Shown here: one piece after another, positions 27,927 to 36,197 of the stretch
How positions within the stretch are numbered: the first letter of the stretch is position 1
How the letters are laid out: each line of letters starts with the position of its first letter
Assembly (NCBI GenBank): GCA_965228695.1
Contig: CBDDIB010000002.1
Coordinates: forward strand, 4,588,001-4,652,000
Direction: 5' to 3'
Length of the DNA stretch: 64,000 nucleotides
DNA from: JAJFJD01 sp965228695
GTDB lineage: Bacteria; Pseudomonadota; Alphaproteobacteria; UBA8366
Translations under genes and position numbers: made by a program
Notes under the pieces: generated by a model
The model's database searches: none
Seen by the model: the letters and a program-made list of their open reading frames with translations, nothing else
Told to the model about the DNA's origin: nothing

Positions 27927-29050
27927 AATTCGACGACTGCCCCGGTACGAAATCCATTCACCGTCTCTACGGTGCTGGCGACGATTTCATCCATAATCTG
28001 CTGGGCCGGCTTGCGGTCCTTCAGCATGCCGCCGATCTGGCCCGCCGGATTGCTGATCAGATCGTCCCGGCCGGCGCGCACGGCGGCCTCGTTGAAGTCA
28101 TCCATCAGAATCTTCTGATACGGCATCGGCAAGGGGTCAAGGCTGCACGCATCCCACGCTTCGGTGATCGGCGTCGTGCGGCCGCGCATGGTCTTGCCGG
28201 TATAGACCCGGCGGATTTGGAAGTCTTTCGAATCCCCGCTCAAAATGGCATCCTGTTTCTTATCGCCGATATCACTTTCCTCCGCGACCAGGAATGCCGT
28301 GCCGACCCAGGCGCCGATGGCGCCGAGCGCCAGGGATGCGGCGACACCGCGCCCATCCGCGATCCCGCCCGCCGCGACCACGGGGATCGGGCTGACCGCA
28401 TCGACGACCTGCGGAATAAGGGGAAAATTCGCGAGATGACCGGTGTGGCCGCCGGCTTCGTGACCCTGCGCCACGACGATATCGACACCGGCCGCCTTCT
28501 GCCGTTCGGCATTGCGCGGCGTCCCCGCGAGGCCCAGCACGACCATCTTCTTCTCATGCGCTTTTGGGACAACCCAGGACGGGTCGCCGAGCCCCGCGGC
28601 AAAAGCCTGGACGTCTTCTTCCATCACCACCTGCACCTGATCTTCGATCAGATTGGTGGACACGACCGCCTCGTTGTCGACATACACGTCCGGCATATCA
28701 TATTCCTCCATCAGCGATTTCACGAAGGCGACATGCTCCGGGAATTTCTCCCAAAGCTGACGGCGTACTTCCGTCCGGGTCGTGCCCGCCCCTTTCGCAA
28801 GGCTTGCCGGCAGCAGCAGGTCCACGCCGACCGGTTTGTCGGTCAATCTGCGCGTTTCCCGGATGACGCCTCGCAATTCCTCCGGCGGCAATCCGGAGCC
28901 GCCGATAACTCCCATGCCGCCCGCTTCGGATACGGCCGCCACCAGGGCGGGCGGCGTCGCCTTGCCGCGCGACCCCATCCCCGCCAACAGGATGGGATAT
29001 TCGATACCCAGCATGTCACAGAGCTGCGTCCGCAATACCGGTCGTCCCAT
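27923..29050 (-). CDS. nitronate monooxygenase / NAD(P)H:quinone oxidoreductase family (NPD)
   Basis: FMN TIM-barrel protein, 375 aa, of the 2-nitropropane dioxygenase family. The likely catalytic histidine is H197 in QGHEAGGHTG, and the FMN phosphate site AAGGIADGRG is present. Members oxidise alkyl nitronates or reduce quinones or enoyl groups. In an operon of acyl-CoA enzymes it may act as an enoyl reductase or oxidase on a CoA ester; that is inference. GGGAGG lies five bases before the ATG. Confidence 0.87.
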   Translation of the reverse strand: MGRPVLRTQLCDMLGIEYPILLAGMGSRGKATPPALVAAVSEAGGMGVIGGSGLPPEELRGVIRETRRLTDKPVGVDLLLPASLAKGAGTTRTEVRRQLWEKFPEHVAFVKSLMEEYDMPDVYVDNEAVVSTNLIEDQVQVVMEEDVQAFAAGLGDPSWVVPKAHEKKMVVLGLAGTPRNAERQKAAGVDIVVAQGHEAGGHTGHLANFPLIPQVVDAVSPIPVVAAGGIADGRGVAASLALGAIGAWVGTAFLVAEESDIGDKKQDAILSGDSKDFQIRRVYTGKTMRGRTTPITEAWDACSLDPLPMPYQKILMDDFNEAAVRAGRDDLISNPAGQIGGMLKDRKPAQQIMDEIVASTVETVNGFRTGAVVEL

Positions 29051-29144
29051 TTTTTCCTCCCCGTGACCGCAGCGCCGATTTGGTTTTGTTGTCCGGCGGC
29101 TCTCGTTTCTTGGTGCCTTTGTCTGCGGTGTTCACATATTTTTC

Positions 29145-29933
29145 CTACCGGCCCTTGAAGTCCGGTTGCCGTTTCTCCTTGAAGGCTGCCACCGCCTCCC
29201 GATGATCCTCGCTCGACCGCACCACGGTCATATGCGAGGAAATTTGATCCATATGCGTCCAAAGATCCGTTTCCAGGCCCTGGGTCAGCGTTCGTTTGAT
29301 CAGGCGATTGGACAGCGGCGCGCCGCGCGCGATCTTGCCCACGAACTCCAGCGCGCGGTCCATGAACTCATCGTCCGGCCAGACATGATTGACCAAGCCG
29401 ATATCCAATGCTTCCTGCGCACTCAGGAATTCGCTGGACCAAAACATCTCCAATGCTTTCGATCGCCCGACGATGCGCGGCAAATGCCACGCGCCGCCAG
29501 CACCCGGAATCAATCCGATGCGGGCATAGGTCTCGGCCAGCCGCGCGCTTTCCGCCGCGACCCGAATATCGCAGGTCAGGGCCAGGTCCAGGCCGCCGCC
29601 GACCGCGACGCCGTTGACCGCGGCGACGCTCGGCTTGTCCATCTGGATCATGCGCTTGGCGACCATCTGGGTTTGCGTCCACAGCCGGGTCTTCGTCGTC
29701 ATGGTGGTGTTGTCGGCCTTCTCGCCCATGCGTTTGACGTCGCCGCCGCTGCAGAACCCGCGGCCGGCGCCGGTCACCAGCAGGGCGCGGATATCGTCGC
29801 GTTCCTGAACCTCTTTCAGATAGGCGACCCAACCGGTCAGCATGTCCGGCGTGAAGGCATTCAACGCATCGGGCCGGTTCAACGTCATGACGGCGACCCC
29901 GTCGGTCACCTCGAACAAAAGATCATCGGACAT
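29145..29933 (-). CDS. enoyl-CoA hydratase/isomerase (crotonase) family protein
   Basis: Crotonase-fold enzyme, 262 aa, and a close paralogue of the protein at 22257-23048. It keeps FCSGGDVKRM and GGGLDLAL for CoA and oxyanion binding. As in the paralogue, the catalytic glutamate positions hold D116 and Y136, so ordinary hydratase chemistry is doubtful. The ATG at 29933 is chosen; the open frame above it runs back through the MaoC gene. It follows the MaoC gene by eight bases. Confidence 0.9.
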   Translation of the reverse strand: MSDDLLFEVTDGVAVMTLNRPDALNAFTPDMLTGWVAYLKEVQERDDIRALLVTGAGRGFCSGGDVKRMGEKADNTTMTTKTRLWTQTQMVAKRMIQMDKPSVAAVNGVAVGGGLDLALTCDIRVAAESARLAETYARIGLIPGAGGAWHLPRIVGRSKALEMFWSSEFLSAQEALDIGLVNHVWPDDEFMDRALEFVGKIARGAPLSNRLIKRTLTQGLETDLWTHMDQISSHMTVVRSSEDHREAVAAFKEKRQPDFKGR

Positions 29934-29941
29934 GGTTGTGG

Positions 29942-30418
29942 TTATCCCCCGTCGCGGCATCGGTACAGGATGGTGGCTTCCATCTCCTGAACCACATCGC
30001 CGTGTTGATTCTTGATTTCCCGTTTCAGCGTGACGATCCCGCGCCCCGGTTTGCTGGTCTCGCGCTTCGACAACACCGTCTGTTCCATGCGGATCGTGTC
30101 GCCATGCTTGACCGGCGTCAGCAGCCGCCACTTGTCGATTCCGAGCAAGGCTAGGAGGGTCCCGTCGTTGATTCCGCTGGCGTATTGCAGCCCGCCCGCG
30201 ATGCCGTAGACCATCGGTCCATGGGCTATCACCTCGCCGAAGGGCGTGGTCTTGGCGTATTCGTAGTTGCTGTGGACCTCGTTGAAATCGCCCGTCAGGC
30301 AGCAGAAGTTGACGATGTCCGTCCCGGTGATCGTCCGCGCCGGCGTCGTCAGCGTCATGCCGACTTCGAAATCCTCAAAATACATGCCGCGCGGTTTTGC
30401 GGTGCCGTCGGCACTCAT
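29942..30418 (-). CDS. MaoC-like (hot-dog) enoyl-CoA hydratase
   Basis: Hot-dog fold (R)-specific hydratase, 158 aa. The catalytic pair is D44 and H49 (TGDFNEVHSNYEYA), followed by FGEVIAHG, which fixes the family. It would add water to a trans-2-enoyl-CoA. The ATG overlaps the TGA of the thiolase-like gene by four bases (30415-30418), so the thiolase, MaoC and the DUF35 gene are translationally linked, as in side-chain degradation clusters for steroids. Confidence 0.92.
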   Translation of the reverse strand: MSADGTAKPRGMYFEDFEVGMTLTTPARTITGTDIVNFCCLTGDFNEVHSNYEYAKTTPFGEVIAHGPMVYGIAGGLQYASGINDGTLLALLGIDKWRLLTPVKHGDTIRMEQTVLSKRETSKPGRGIVTLKREIKNQHGDVVQEMEATILYRCRDGG

Positions 30419-31581
30419 CGCGCTTCCCTCCCCAACAGCATGGTGCAGTTGGACGACAGAATGCCGCCCTCGTTATGGACCAGCGCCACATCGTGTTTCT
30501 TGACCTGCCGGGCGCCCTGATCGCCGCGTAGCTGCCGCGTCGCCTCGACGATGCCGAAGATGCCGCCGCCCGCGCCCGCTTGGGCGTGCGACAGCAACCC
30601 GCCATCGGTGTTGATCGGCAGGCTGCCCTCGATCGCCGTCTCACCGCGCAGGAACCGCTCGCCACCCTCGCCGCGTTCCGCGAGGCCGAGTTCCTCCATC
30701 TCGATGATCGGCACGATGGTGAAGCAGTCGTAGAGCTGGGCAAAATCCACGTCGCTTGGCCCCAGCCCCGCCATCGCATAGGCCGCTTCGCCCGATTGCT
30801 TGCAACCGAACTCGGTCAGGCTCGGCGCGGCGATCAAATGCTCGTGGGTATGGAACTCGCCGATCCCCAGCAAATAAGCCGGTGCATTGGCGAGGTCCGG
30901 CGCGCGGTCCGCGCGGGTCACCACGAAGGCCCCGGCCGCATCGGAAATCAGGCAGCAATCGAGGATGTTCAGCGGCTCGGCGATCGGCTTCGAATTCAGC
31001 ACGTCTTCCGCCGTGATCGGCTTGGTCATATGGGCATTCGGATGGCGTAGCGCATGATTGCGCCCATTCACCGCAACCGCCGCCATCTGCTCGCGGGTCG
31101 TGCCGAATTCATGCATGTAGCGGCGCGCGATCATCGCGTAGAAACCGGGAATCAGCGGGCCGTAAGGGTTCTCGAAATACGGATGACCGACGATGGTCAG
31201 CGCCGCCACGGCGGAATCCCGGCTCTGCCCGGTCGCCCGGTTCTCGCCCGCACAGACCAACACCGTGTCACAATGTCCGGCAAGCACGGCTTCGGCGGCG
31301 TGTTTCAGCATGACCGCCGGCGACCCGCCGCCGACCGCCACCGAGGCGCAGTAGCGCGGCTGTATGCCGAGATATTCGGCCACCACGGTGCCCAGCATGA
31401 AATAGGGTTCGGTCATCGTATAGGCGGTCAGCACGCCGTCGACATCCTTGAGCGTGAGGCCCGCGTCGTCGAGCGCGCGCTTACAGGCCTGCGCGTTGAG
31501 GCCGACGCCGGTCATCTCCGGCACCTTGCCGATATCGGACTCACCGACGCCGGCAATGATGATCTTGTTGCGAAGGCTCAT
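30415..31581 (-). CDS. SCP2-type thiolase-like protein, possible retro-aldolase
   Basis: Thiolase-fold protein, 388 aa, of the lipid-transfer/SCP2 group (AGVGESDIG at the start, LYDCFTI in the middle, VNTDGGLLSHAQ-like region near the end). The position of the thiolase nucleophilic cysteine appears to be V83 in SVAVGGGSPAV, so normal thiolysis is unlikely. Cysteine-less relatives such as Ltp2 work with a DUF35 protein as retro-aldolases. Here the DUF35 gene sits directly upstream and overlaps the start region by eight bases or less. The ATG at 31581 is the first with family similarity. Confidence 0.88.
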   Translation of the reverse strand: MSLRNKIIIAGVGESDIGKVPEMTGVGLNAQACKRALDDAGLTLKDVDGVLTAYTMTEPYFMLGTVVAEYLGIQPRYCASVAVGGGSPAVMLKHAAEAVLAGHCDTVLVCAGENRATGQSRDSAVAALTIVGHPYFENPYGPLIPGFYAMIARRYMHEFGTTREQMAAVAVNGRNHALRHPNAHMTKPITAEDVLNSKPIAEPLNILDCCLISDAAGAFVVTRADRAPDLANAPAYLLGIGEFHTHEHLIAAPSLTEFGCKQSGEAAYAMAGLGPSDVDFAQLYDCFTIVPIIEMEELGLAERGEGGERFLRGETAIEGSLPINTDGGLLSHAQAGAGGGIFGIVEATRQLRGDQGARQVKKHDVALVHNEGGILSSNCTMLLGREAR

Positions 31582-31585
31582 TCGA

Positions 31586-31993
31586 TTACGCTCGCCGGAA
31601 CTGCGGCACCTTGGCGCCGTCATCGCCACGGTCCTCGAACTCGACCGTTACCGCATCGCCGATCGCCACGTCGAGCGCATCCGCGCCGACGATATTCGTC
31701 ATCATGCGCGGCCCTTCCTCGAGGTCGATCAGCGCCACCACATAGGGCGTGCGTTCCTGAAATTCGGGAAAGGCGGCGCGATGCACCACGGTGAAACTAT
31801 GCACGGTTCCGCGCCCGGAGGCTTCGACCCAATCGGTGTTGTCCGAGCCACATTCGGTGCAGAGATATCGGGGAAAAAACCGCAGCGTTCCGCAGTCAGA
31901 ACACTTTTGCAGGAGAAGATTGTCGTTGCGCGCGCCCTCCCAGTAGGGCGCGGAATCGGCGTTGACCACCGGTGCCGGCAAATCACCGCTCAT
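31586..31993 (-). CDS. DUF35 OB-fold and zinc-ribbon protein
   Basis: Protein of 135 aa with a zinc ribbon (C31, C34, C45, C48) followed by an OB-fold (about 52-130, with the SFTVVHRAAFPEF strand). DUF35 proteins are obligate partners of cysteine-less thiolase-like aldolases and of hydratases such as ChsH2. It heads the leftward operon. The ATG at 31993 is selected; a frame open to 32140 has no similarity above that point. It lies five bases before the thiolase-like gene. Confidence 0.92.
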   Translation of the reverse strand: MSGDLPAPVVNADSAPYWEGARNDNLLLQKCSDCGTLRFFPRYLCTECGSDNTDWVEASGRGTVHSFTVVHRAAFPEFQERTPYVVALIDLEEGPRMMTNIVGADALDVAIGDAVTVEFEDRGDDGAKVPQFRRA

Positions 31994-32245
31994 ACACGGA
32001 ACCCTCCCATCGAATTTTTCTTGTCGTCCCCGCAGCCTTGCATCCTGCTGGTCGAGGAAATGAGTATAACCCAATTGAGTTGGCGCTAAAAATCGGATTC
32101 CCGGTTTGCTGTGGGCATCAGATTTTCGCTTCCCGGCCACTTCCCGTTACAATCGCCGGCACCGCACCGGGCCGCGCACCCGATGCGATTTTGCGGCATA
32201 CTCGGACAACCACTTGAACACTTGAAACCAGCACCAGTGAGCATC
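31994..32245. other. divergent promoter region between two acyl-CoA operons
   Basis: About 250 bases separate the leftward DUF35/thiolase operon and the rightward BadI-like operon. Both promoters and any shared operator must be here. I see a locally AT-rich patch near 32055-32100 but no convincing palindrome or -35/-10 pair. No gene is supported. Confidence 0.5.
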
Positions 32246-33025
32246 ATGGACTACGAAACGATCCTGTACGAAGAAGACGGCCCGGTCGCCACGATCACGC
32301 TGAACCGGCCCGAAGACGGAAACATGTTCAACCCGGCCATGTGTTTCGAGGTGCGCGACTGCATCGACAAGAACCGCCGGGAATCGCGCACCCGGGTGAT
32401 CATCCTGACCGGCGCGGGCGACCGCTTCTTCTGCATCGGCGGCCGCAAGGAAGATATGGAAGATAGCCTGACCTATTCCGGCGTCATTCCGGTCCTCGAT
32501 ATGTATGAAAGCATCGAGCGGTCCCAGAAGCCGGTGATCGCCAGCGTCAACGGCTACGCGGTCGGCGGCGGCAACGTGCTGCAGGTGGTGTGCGACCTGA
32601 CCATCGCCGCGGAAAGCGCCATCTTCCGGCAGGTCGGCCCGTCCATGGGCAGTTTCGACGCCGGGGTCGGCACCTGGTATCTCGAAGACCAGATCGGCAA
32701 GAAGCGCGCCAAGGAAATGTGGTTCTGCAACGACAAATACACCGCCGAGGAAGCGCTTGCGATGGGTCTGATCAACCGTGTGGTGCCCGACGACAAGCTG
32801 AAGGAAGAAACCAAGGCCTGGGCGTTGCATATCGCCGACCGGGGCTCGGTGGCGCTGGCTTCGATCAAGCATTCCTTCAGCGTGCGCACGACGGGGGTCA
32901 ACGGGTTGGGCCGCATGGCGCATGACCTGCTGCTGCGGCAGTATCTCGATTCCGAGGAATCCAAGGAGTTGAGCGCATCCTTCGGCGAACGGCGCAAACC
33001 GGATTCGAAAAAGTTCGGACACTAA
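32246..33025 (+). CDS. BadI/MenB-like crotonase (2-ketocyclohexanecarboxyl-CoA hydrolase candidate)
   Basis: Crotonase of 259 aa in the MenB/BadI subgroup. Diagnostic stretches are GYAVGGGNVLQVVCDLTIA, QVGPSMGSFDAGVG and the C-terminal ERRKPDSKKF. MenB makes dihydroxynaphthoyl-CoA; BadI opens the ring of 2-ketocyclohexanecarboxyl-CoA to pimeloyl-CoA. Since the following genes supply CoA ligase, hydratase, dehydrogenase and acyl-CoA dehydrogenase, and no other men genes are near, the BadI role is favoured. I use the ATG at 32246; a GTG nine bases earlier is possible. Confidence 0.85.
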   Translation: MDYETILYEEDGPVATITLNRPEDGNMFNPAMCFEVRDCIDKNRRESRTRVIILTGAGDRFFCIGGRKEDMEDSLTYSGVIPVLDMYESIERSQKPVIASVNGYAVGGGNVLQVVCDLTIAAESAIFRQVGPSMGSFDAGVGTWYLEDQIGKKRAKEMWFCNDKYTAEEALAMGLINRVVPDDKLKEETKAWALHIADRGSVALASIKHSFSVRTTGVNGLGRMAHDLLLRQYLDSEESKELSASFGERRKPDSKKFGH

Positions 33026-33044
33026 CGATACAGAGGACGGTCCC

Positions 33045-34697
33045 GTGACGAACCGGACTTTGACCCTGCACGACCCGGCAACCGCCCGCCACTACTACGA
33101 CGAAGGGATGTGGCAGGCGGACACGCTGTATTCGCTGCTCAGCACCCACGCGCGGGATCGCCCGGACGGGTATGCGGTGCGAGATAGCGGGCGGCGTCTC
33201 ACGTGGTGGCAGCTCAAGGACTGGACCGACTCGATGGCGGCGGTCCTGCACGAAAGCGGTCTGGTCAAAGGCCAACGTATCTCGCTGTGGCAGCCGAACC
33301 GGGTGGAAGCGGTCGTGACGATGCTGGCCTGCGCGCGCAACGGCTATATCTGCAACCCGTCGCTGCACCTGAATTATGCCGGTGACGAGATCGTCGGCCT
33401 GCTGGACGCCATCCGGGCTTCCGCGCTCGTGGTCGAGGAAGGTTACGGCGCGGCCGCACCCGACGTGCTGAAGGAGATCGAAGGACTATCCTCGATAAAG
33501 CGCGTCTTCCGGCTCCCGGCGGGACGGACGAGCGGCAGCGACTTTCCCGAGATCATGGATTACGGGCGCGAGCGGCCGGATCCGGATCCAAGCCCCGACA
33601 AACCCTTCTATTTGGCCTTCACGTCGGGGACGACGGGCACGCCGAAGGGGGTGCTGCATTCGGACAACACGCTGCTCGCCAATGCGCGCGACATGGTGCG
33701 GGATTGGCACCACGACAAGGATACGGTGATCCTGACGCTGAGCCCGTTGAGCCATCATATCGCCTGGGTGGCGGCGTCTGAGATCATGGTCTGCGGCGGC
33801 GAGATGGTGTTGAACGATCCGCCCGACGGCATGAAGCCGCTCGACTGGGTCGTCGAGACCGCGGCGACATACGTCATGGGCGTGCCGACCCACGGCATGG
33901 ACATCCTGGCCGACCAGAAGGCGCGCGGCCTCGACCGGCTCGGCAAGGTCAAAACCTTCTACATGGCGGGCGCGCCGATCCCGCCGGTCACCGCCGAAGC
34001 CTTCCTGAAGCAGGGCATCAAGCCGCAGAATGTCTACGGCATGACGGAGAATTCATCGCATCAATACACCTATCCCACCGACGACCCGGTGACGATCTGC
34101 CAGACCTGCGGCCGCGGCGGCCGGAGCTACGAGGTCAAGCTGTTCGCGCAGGACAACCGCGACGAAGAGGTGCCGATCGGCGAGGTGGGGCAGATCGGCG
34201 GCAAGGGCGCTTGCCTCATGCTGGGGTATTTCGACAACCAGACCGCCACCGAGGACTCCTTCAACCGCGATGGCTGGTTTCTGTCGGGCGACCTGGGCCG
34301 ACTGGACGAGCACGGCAACCTCGCCATCGTCGGGCGGATGAAGGACATCATCATCCGCGGCGGCCACAATATCCATCCCGCGCGCATCGAGGATCTAGCG
34401 ATCAAGCATCCGAATATCGAGAAAGCCGCAGCCTTCGCCGTGCCGGACGAGCGGCTCGGCGAGAAGGTCGGCCTGGCGGTCATGCCCGTACAGTCGCCCG
34501 CCCCCATGGGCGACGAAGTCCTCAACCACCTGCACACCGCCGGATTGTCGAAATACGACATGCCGGAATACTTCATCGTCATGGAGGATATTCCCCTGAC
34601 GGCGAGCGGCAAGATCCTGAAACGTGAGTTGGCGGAATGGGCGCGAAGCGGCAAGATCAAACCCGATCCGGTCCGCTTCACCGAACCCGACGCTTGA
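33045..34697 (+). CDS. acyl-CoA ligase, cyclohexanecarboxylate-CoA ligase-like
   Basis: AMP-forming CoA ligase, 550 aa. The P-loop is FTSGTTGTPKG, the substrate/adenine motif YGMTENSS, the hinge DGWFLSGDLG and the C-terminal lysine region TASGKILKREL. Its overall pattern (DGWF-x-SGDLGRLD, RGGHNIHPARIED) resembles the group that contains AliA of Rhodopseudomonas palustris. Operon context supports activation of a cyclic carboxylic acid. It starts with GTG, 19 bases after the BadI-like gene. Confidence 0.88.
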   Translation: MTNRTLTLHDPATARHYYDEGMWQADTLYSLLSTHARDRPDGYAVRDSGRRLTWWQLKDWTDSMAAVLHESGLVKGQRISLWQPNRVEAVVTMLACARNGYICNPSLHLNYAGDEIVGLLDAIRASALVVEEGYGAAAPDVLKEIEGLSSIKRVFRLPAGRTSGSDFPEIMDYGRERPDPDPSPDKPFYLAFTSGTTGTPKGVLHSDNTLLANARDMVRDWHHDKDTVILTLSPLSHHIAWVAASEIMVCGGEMVLNDPPDGMKPLDWVVETAATYVMGVPTHGMDILADQKARGLDRLGKVKTFYMAGAPIPPVTAEAFLKQGIKPQNVYGMTENSSHQYTYPTDDPVTICQTCGRGGRSYEVKLFAQDNRDEEVPIGEVGQIGGKGACLMLGYFDNQTATEDSFNRDGWFLSGDLGRLDEHGNLAIVGRMKDIIIRGGHNIHPARIEDLAIKHPNIEKAAAFAVPDERLGEKVGLAVMPVQSPAPMGDEVLNHLHTAGLSKYDMPEYFIVMEDIPLTASGKILKRELAEWARSGKIKPDPVRFTEPDA

Positions 34698-34708
34698 GAG
34701 GAATAGAT

Positions 34709-35476
34709 ATGTCTATCGAACTGAGCCGCCGGGACGAGTTCGCCGTGATCACGCTGTCCCGGCCCGAAGCGTTGAACGCGCTCAATGTCCAGATGATCAA
34801 GGATATCGGCGCGGCGATCGACGAGGTCGGCGCCTCCGATGCCCGGACGCTGATCTTTACAGGTGAAGGCGGCAAGGCTTTCTGCGCCGGTGCGGATATC
34901 AAGGAACTGCTCGGCCGCTCGCTTGTGGACGCGAAAAAAGGGGCCGAACACGGCCAGTGGACCTTCGCCAAGCTCGACCGGTTGCCGATGCCCTCGATTG
35001 CGGCGATCAACGGCTACGCCTTCGGCGGCGGGTTGGAACTCGCCCTCGCCTGCACGTTCCGTGTGGCGAGCGAGACCGCCAAAATGGGCCTGCCGGAAAT
35101 CAAACTCGGCGCGATCCCCGGATACGGCGGCACGCAACGCCTGCCCCGCGTGGTCGGCGAAAGCCGCGCCCTCGACATGATCATGACCGGCCGCACCGTG
35201 GACGCGACCGAGGCGGAGCGGATCGGGCTGGTCAACAGGGTCGCCGACGGCGACACGCTCGATGCCGCTGTCGCCTTCGCGCGGGAATTCGCGGGTTTCA
35301 GCCTGCCCGTGCTGGGATTTGCGCGCGAGGCCGTGGCCCGCGCTTCCGACAGCCCGATCAACGAAGGCTTGCGGGTCGAGGCCGATCTCAACACGCTGGC
35401 CTTCCAGACCGAAGACGTGGTCGAAGGCATGAACGCCTTCGTCGAGAAACGCAAAGCGGAGTTCAAGGATGCCTGA
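34709..35476 (+). CDS. enoyl-CoA hydratase (BadK-like position)
   Basis: True enoyl-CoA hydratase, 255 aa. Both catalytic glutamates are conserved: E110 (GGGLELAL) and E130 (GLPEIKLG), unlike the other crotonases here. FCAGADIKEL binds CoA. In the ring-degradation reading it would hydrate cyclohex-1-enecarboxyl-CoA to the 2-hydroxy compound. GAGAGGAA precedes the ATG at 34709. Its end overlaps the SDR gene by eight bases. Confidence 0.93.
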   Translation: MSIELSRRDEFAVITLSRPEALNALNVQMIKDIGAAIDEVGASDARTLIFTGEGGKAFCAGADIKELLGRSLVDAKKGAEHGQWTFAKLDRLPMPSIAAINGYAFGGGLELALACTFRVASETAKMGLPEIKLGAIPGYGGTQRLPRVVGESRALDMIMTGRTVDATEAERIGLVNRVADGDTLDAAVAFAREFAGFSLPVLGFAREAVARASDSPINEGLRVEADLNTLAFQTEDVVEGMNAFVEKRKAEFKDA

Positions 35477-36197
35477 AGGTGCAATAGCGGTTACCGGATC
35501 GAGCCGCGGCATCGGCGCGGCCATCGCGCGTGAACTCGCGGCGCGAGGATTGACCGTCGGCTGCCTGTCGCGCGGCGGCGGCCTGCCGGAGGAAGCCGAG
35601 GCGTCGGATAAATTCCTCACGGCGCAATGCGACGTGACCGATGAAGCCAGCATCCGCGACGCCCTCGCCGCCGTGGCCGAAAAGGCGGGCGGCCTTGCGG
35701 GCGTGGTCAACAATGCGGGCATTCACCGGGAATCTCGAAGCCGCGACCTCACGACCGCCGACTACGCCGAGATCATGGAGACCAACGCGACATCGGTGAT
35801 GATCGTCAGCCGCGAGGCCTATCCGCATCTGGAAAAGCAGGGCGGCCGGATCGTCAACATCGGCTCCTTCTACGACAAGCTCGGCGTGCCCCGCACCCTC
35901 GCCTATTGCGCGTCGAAGGCCGCCGTGGCCGCGATGACCCGTTGTCTCGCCGCCGAATGGGCCAAGGCCGGCATCAGCGTGGTGAACGTGGCCCCCGGTT
36001 TCATTGCGACCGATCTCAACCGGGATGTCGTGACGGAAGAAAAATTCCAGACCTGGCTGAACGGGCGGTCGCCGGTCCGCCGCCCGGGCACGACGGAGGA
36101 GATCGCCCGGATCGTGGCGTCGCTGTTCACCGAGGACGTGAGTTTCCTGACCGGCGAGACGATCTATGTCGACGGCGGCCAAGGGATGGCCCTGTGA
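35469..36197 (+). CDS. SDR family oxidoreductase (BadH-like position)
   Basis: Short-chain dehydrogenase, 242 aa. Nucleotide motif TGSSRGIG (9-16), NNAG near 81, catalytic S133, Y146 and K150 (YCASK), and the usual C-terminal VDGGQGM. Expected role in this operon: oxidation of a 2-hydroxyacyl-CoA to the 2-oxo compound, the substrate of the BadI-like hydrolase. R13 after the glycine loop hints at NADP, though this is weak evidence. It overlaps the genes on both sides, which shows tight coupling. Confidence 0.92.
   Translation: MPEGAIAVTGSSRGIGAAIARELAARGLTVGCLSRGGGLPEEAEASDKFLTAQCDVTDEASIRDALAAVAEKAGGLAGVVNNAGIHRESRSRDLTTADYAEIMETNATSVMIVSREAYPHLEKQGGRIVNIGSFYDKLGVPRTLAYCASKAAVAAMTRCLAAEWAKAGISVVNVAPGFIATDLNRDVVTEEKFQTWLNGRSPVRRPGTTEEIARIVASLFTEDVSFLTGETIYVDGGQGMAL

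Noticed and set aside
32246..33025. Annotation as MenB (naphthoate synthase)
   Set aside because: The protein is in the MenB/BadI group, but no other menaquinone genes are present and the operon fits ring degradation.
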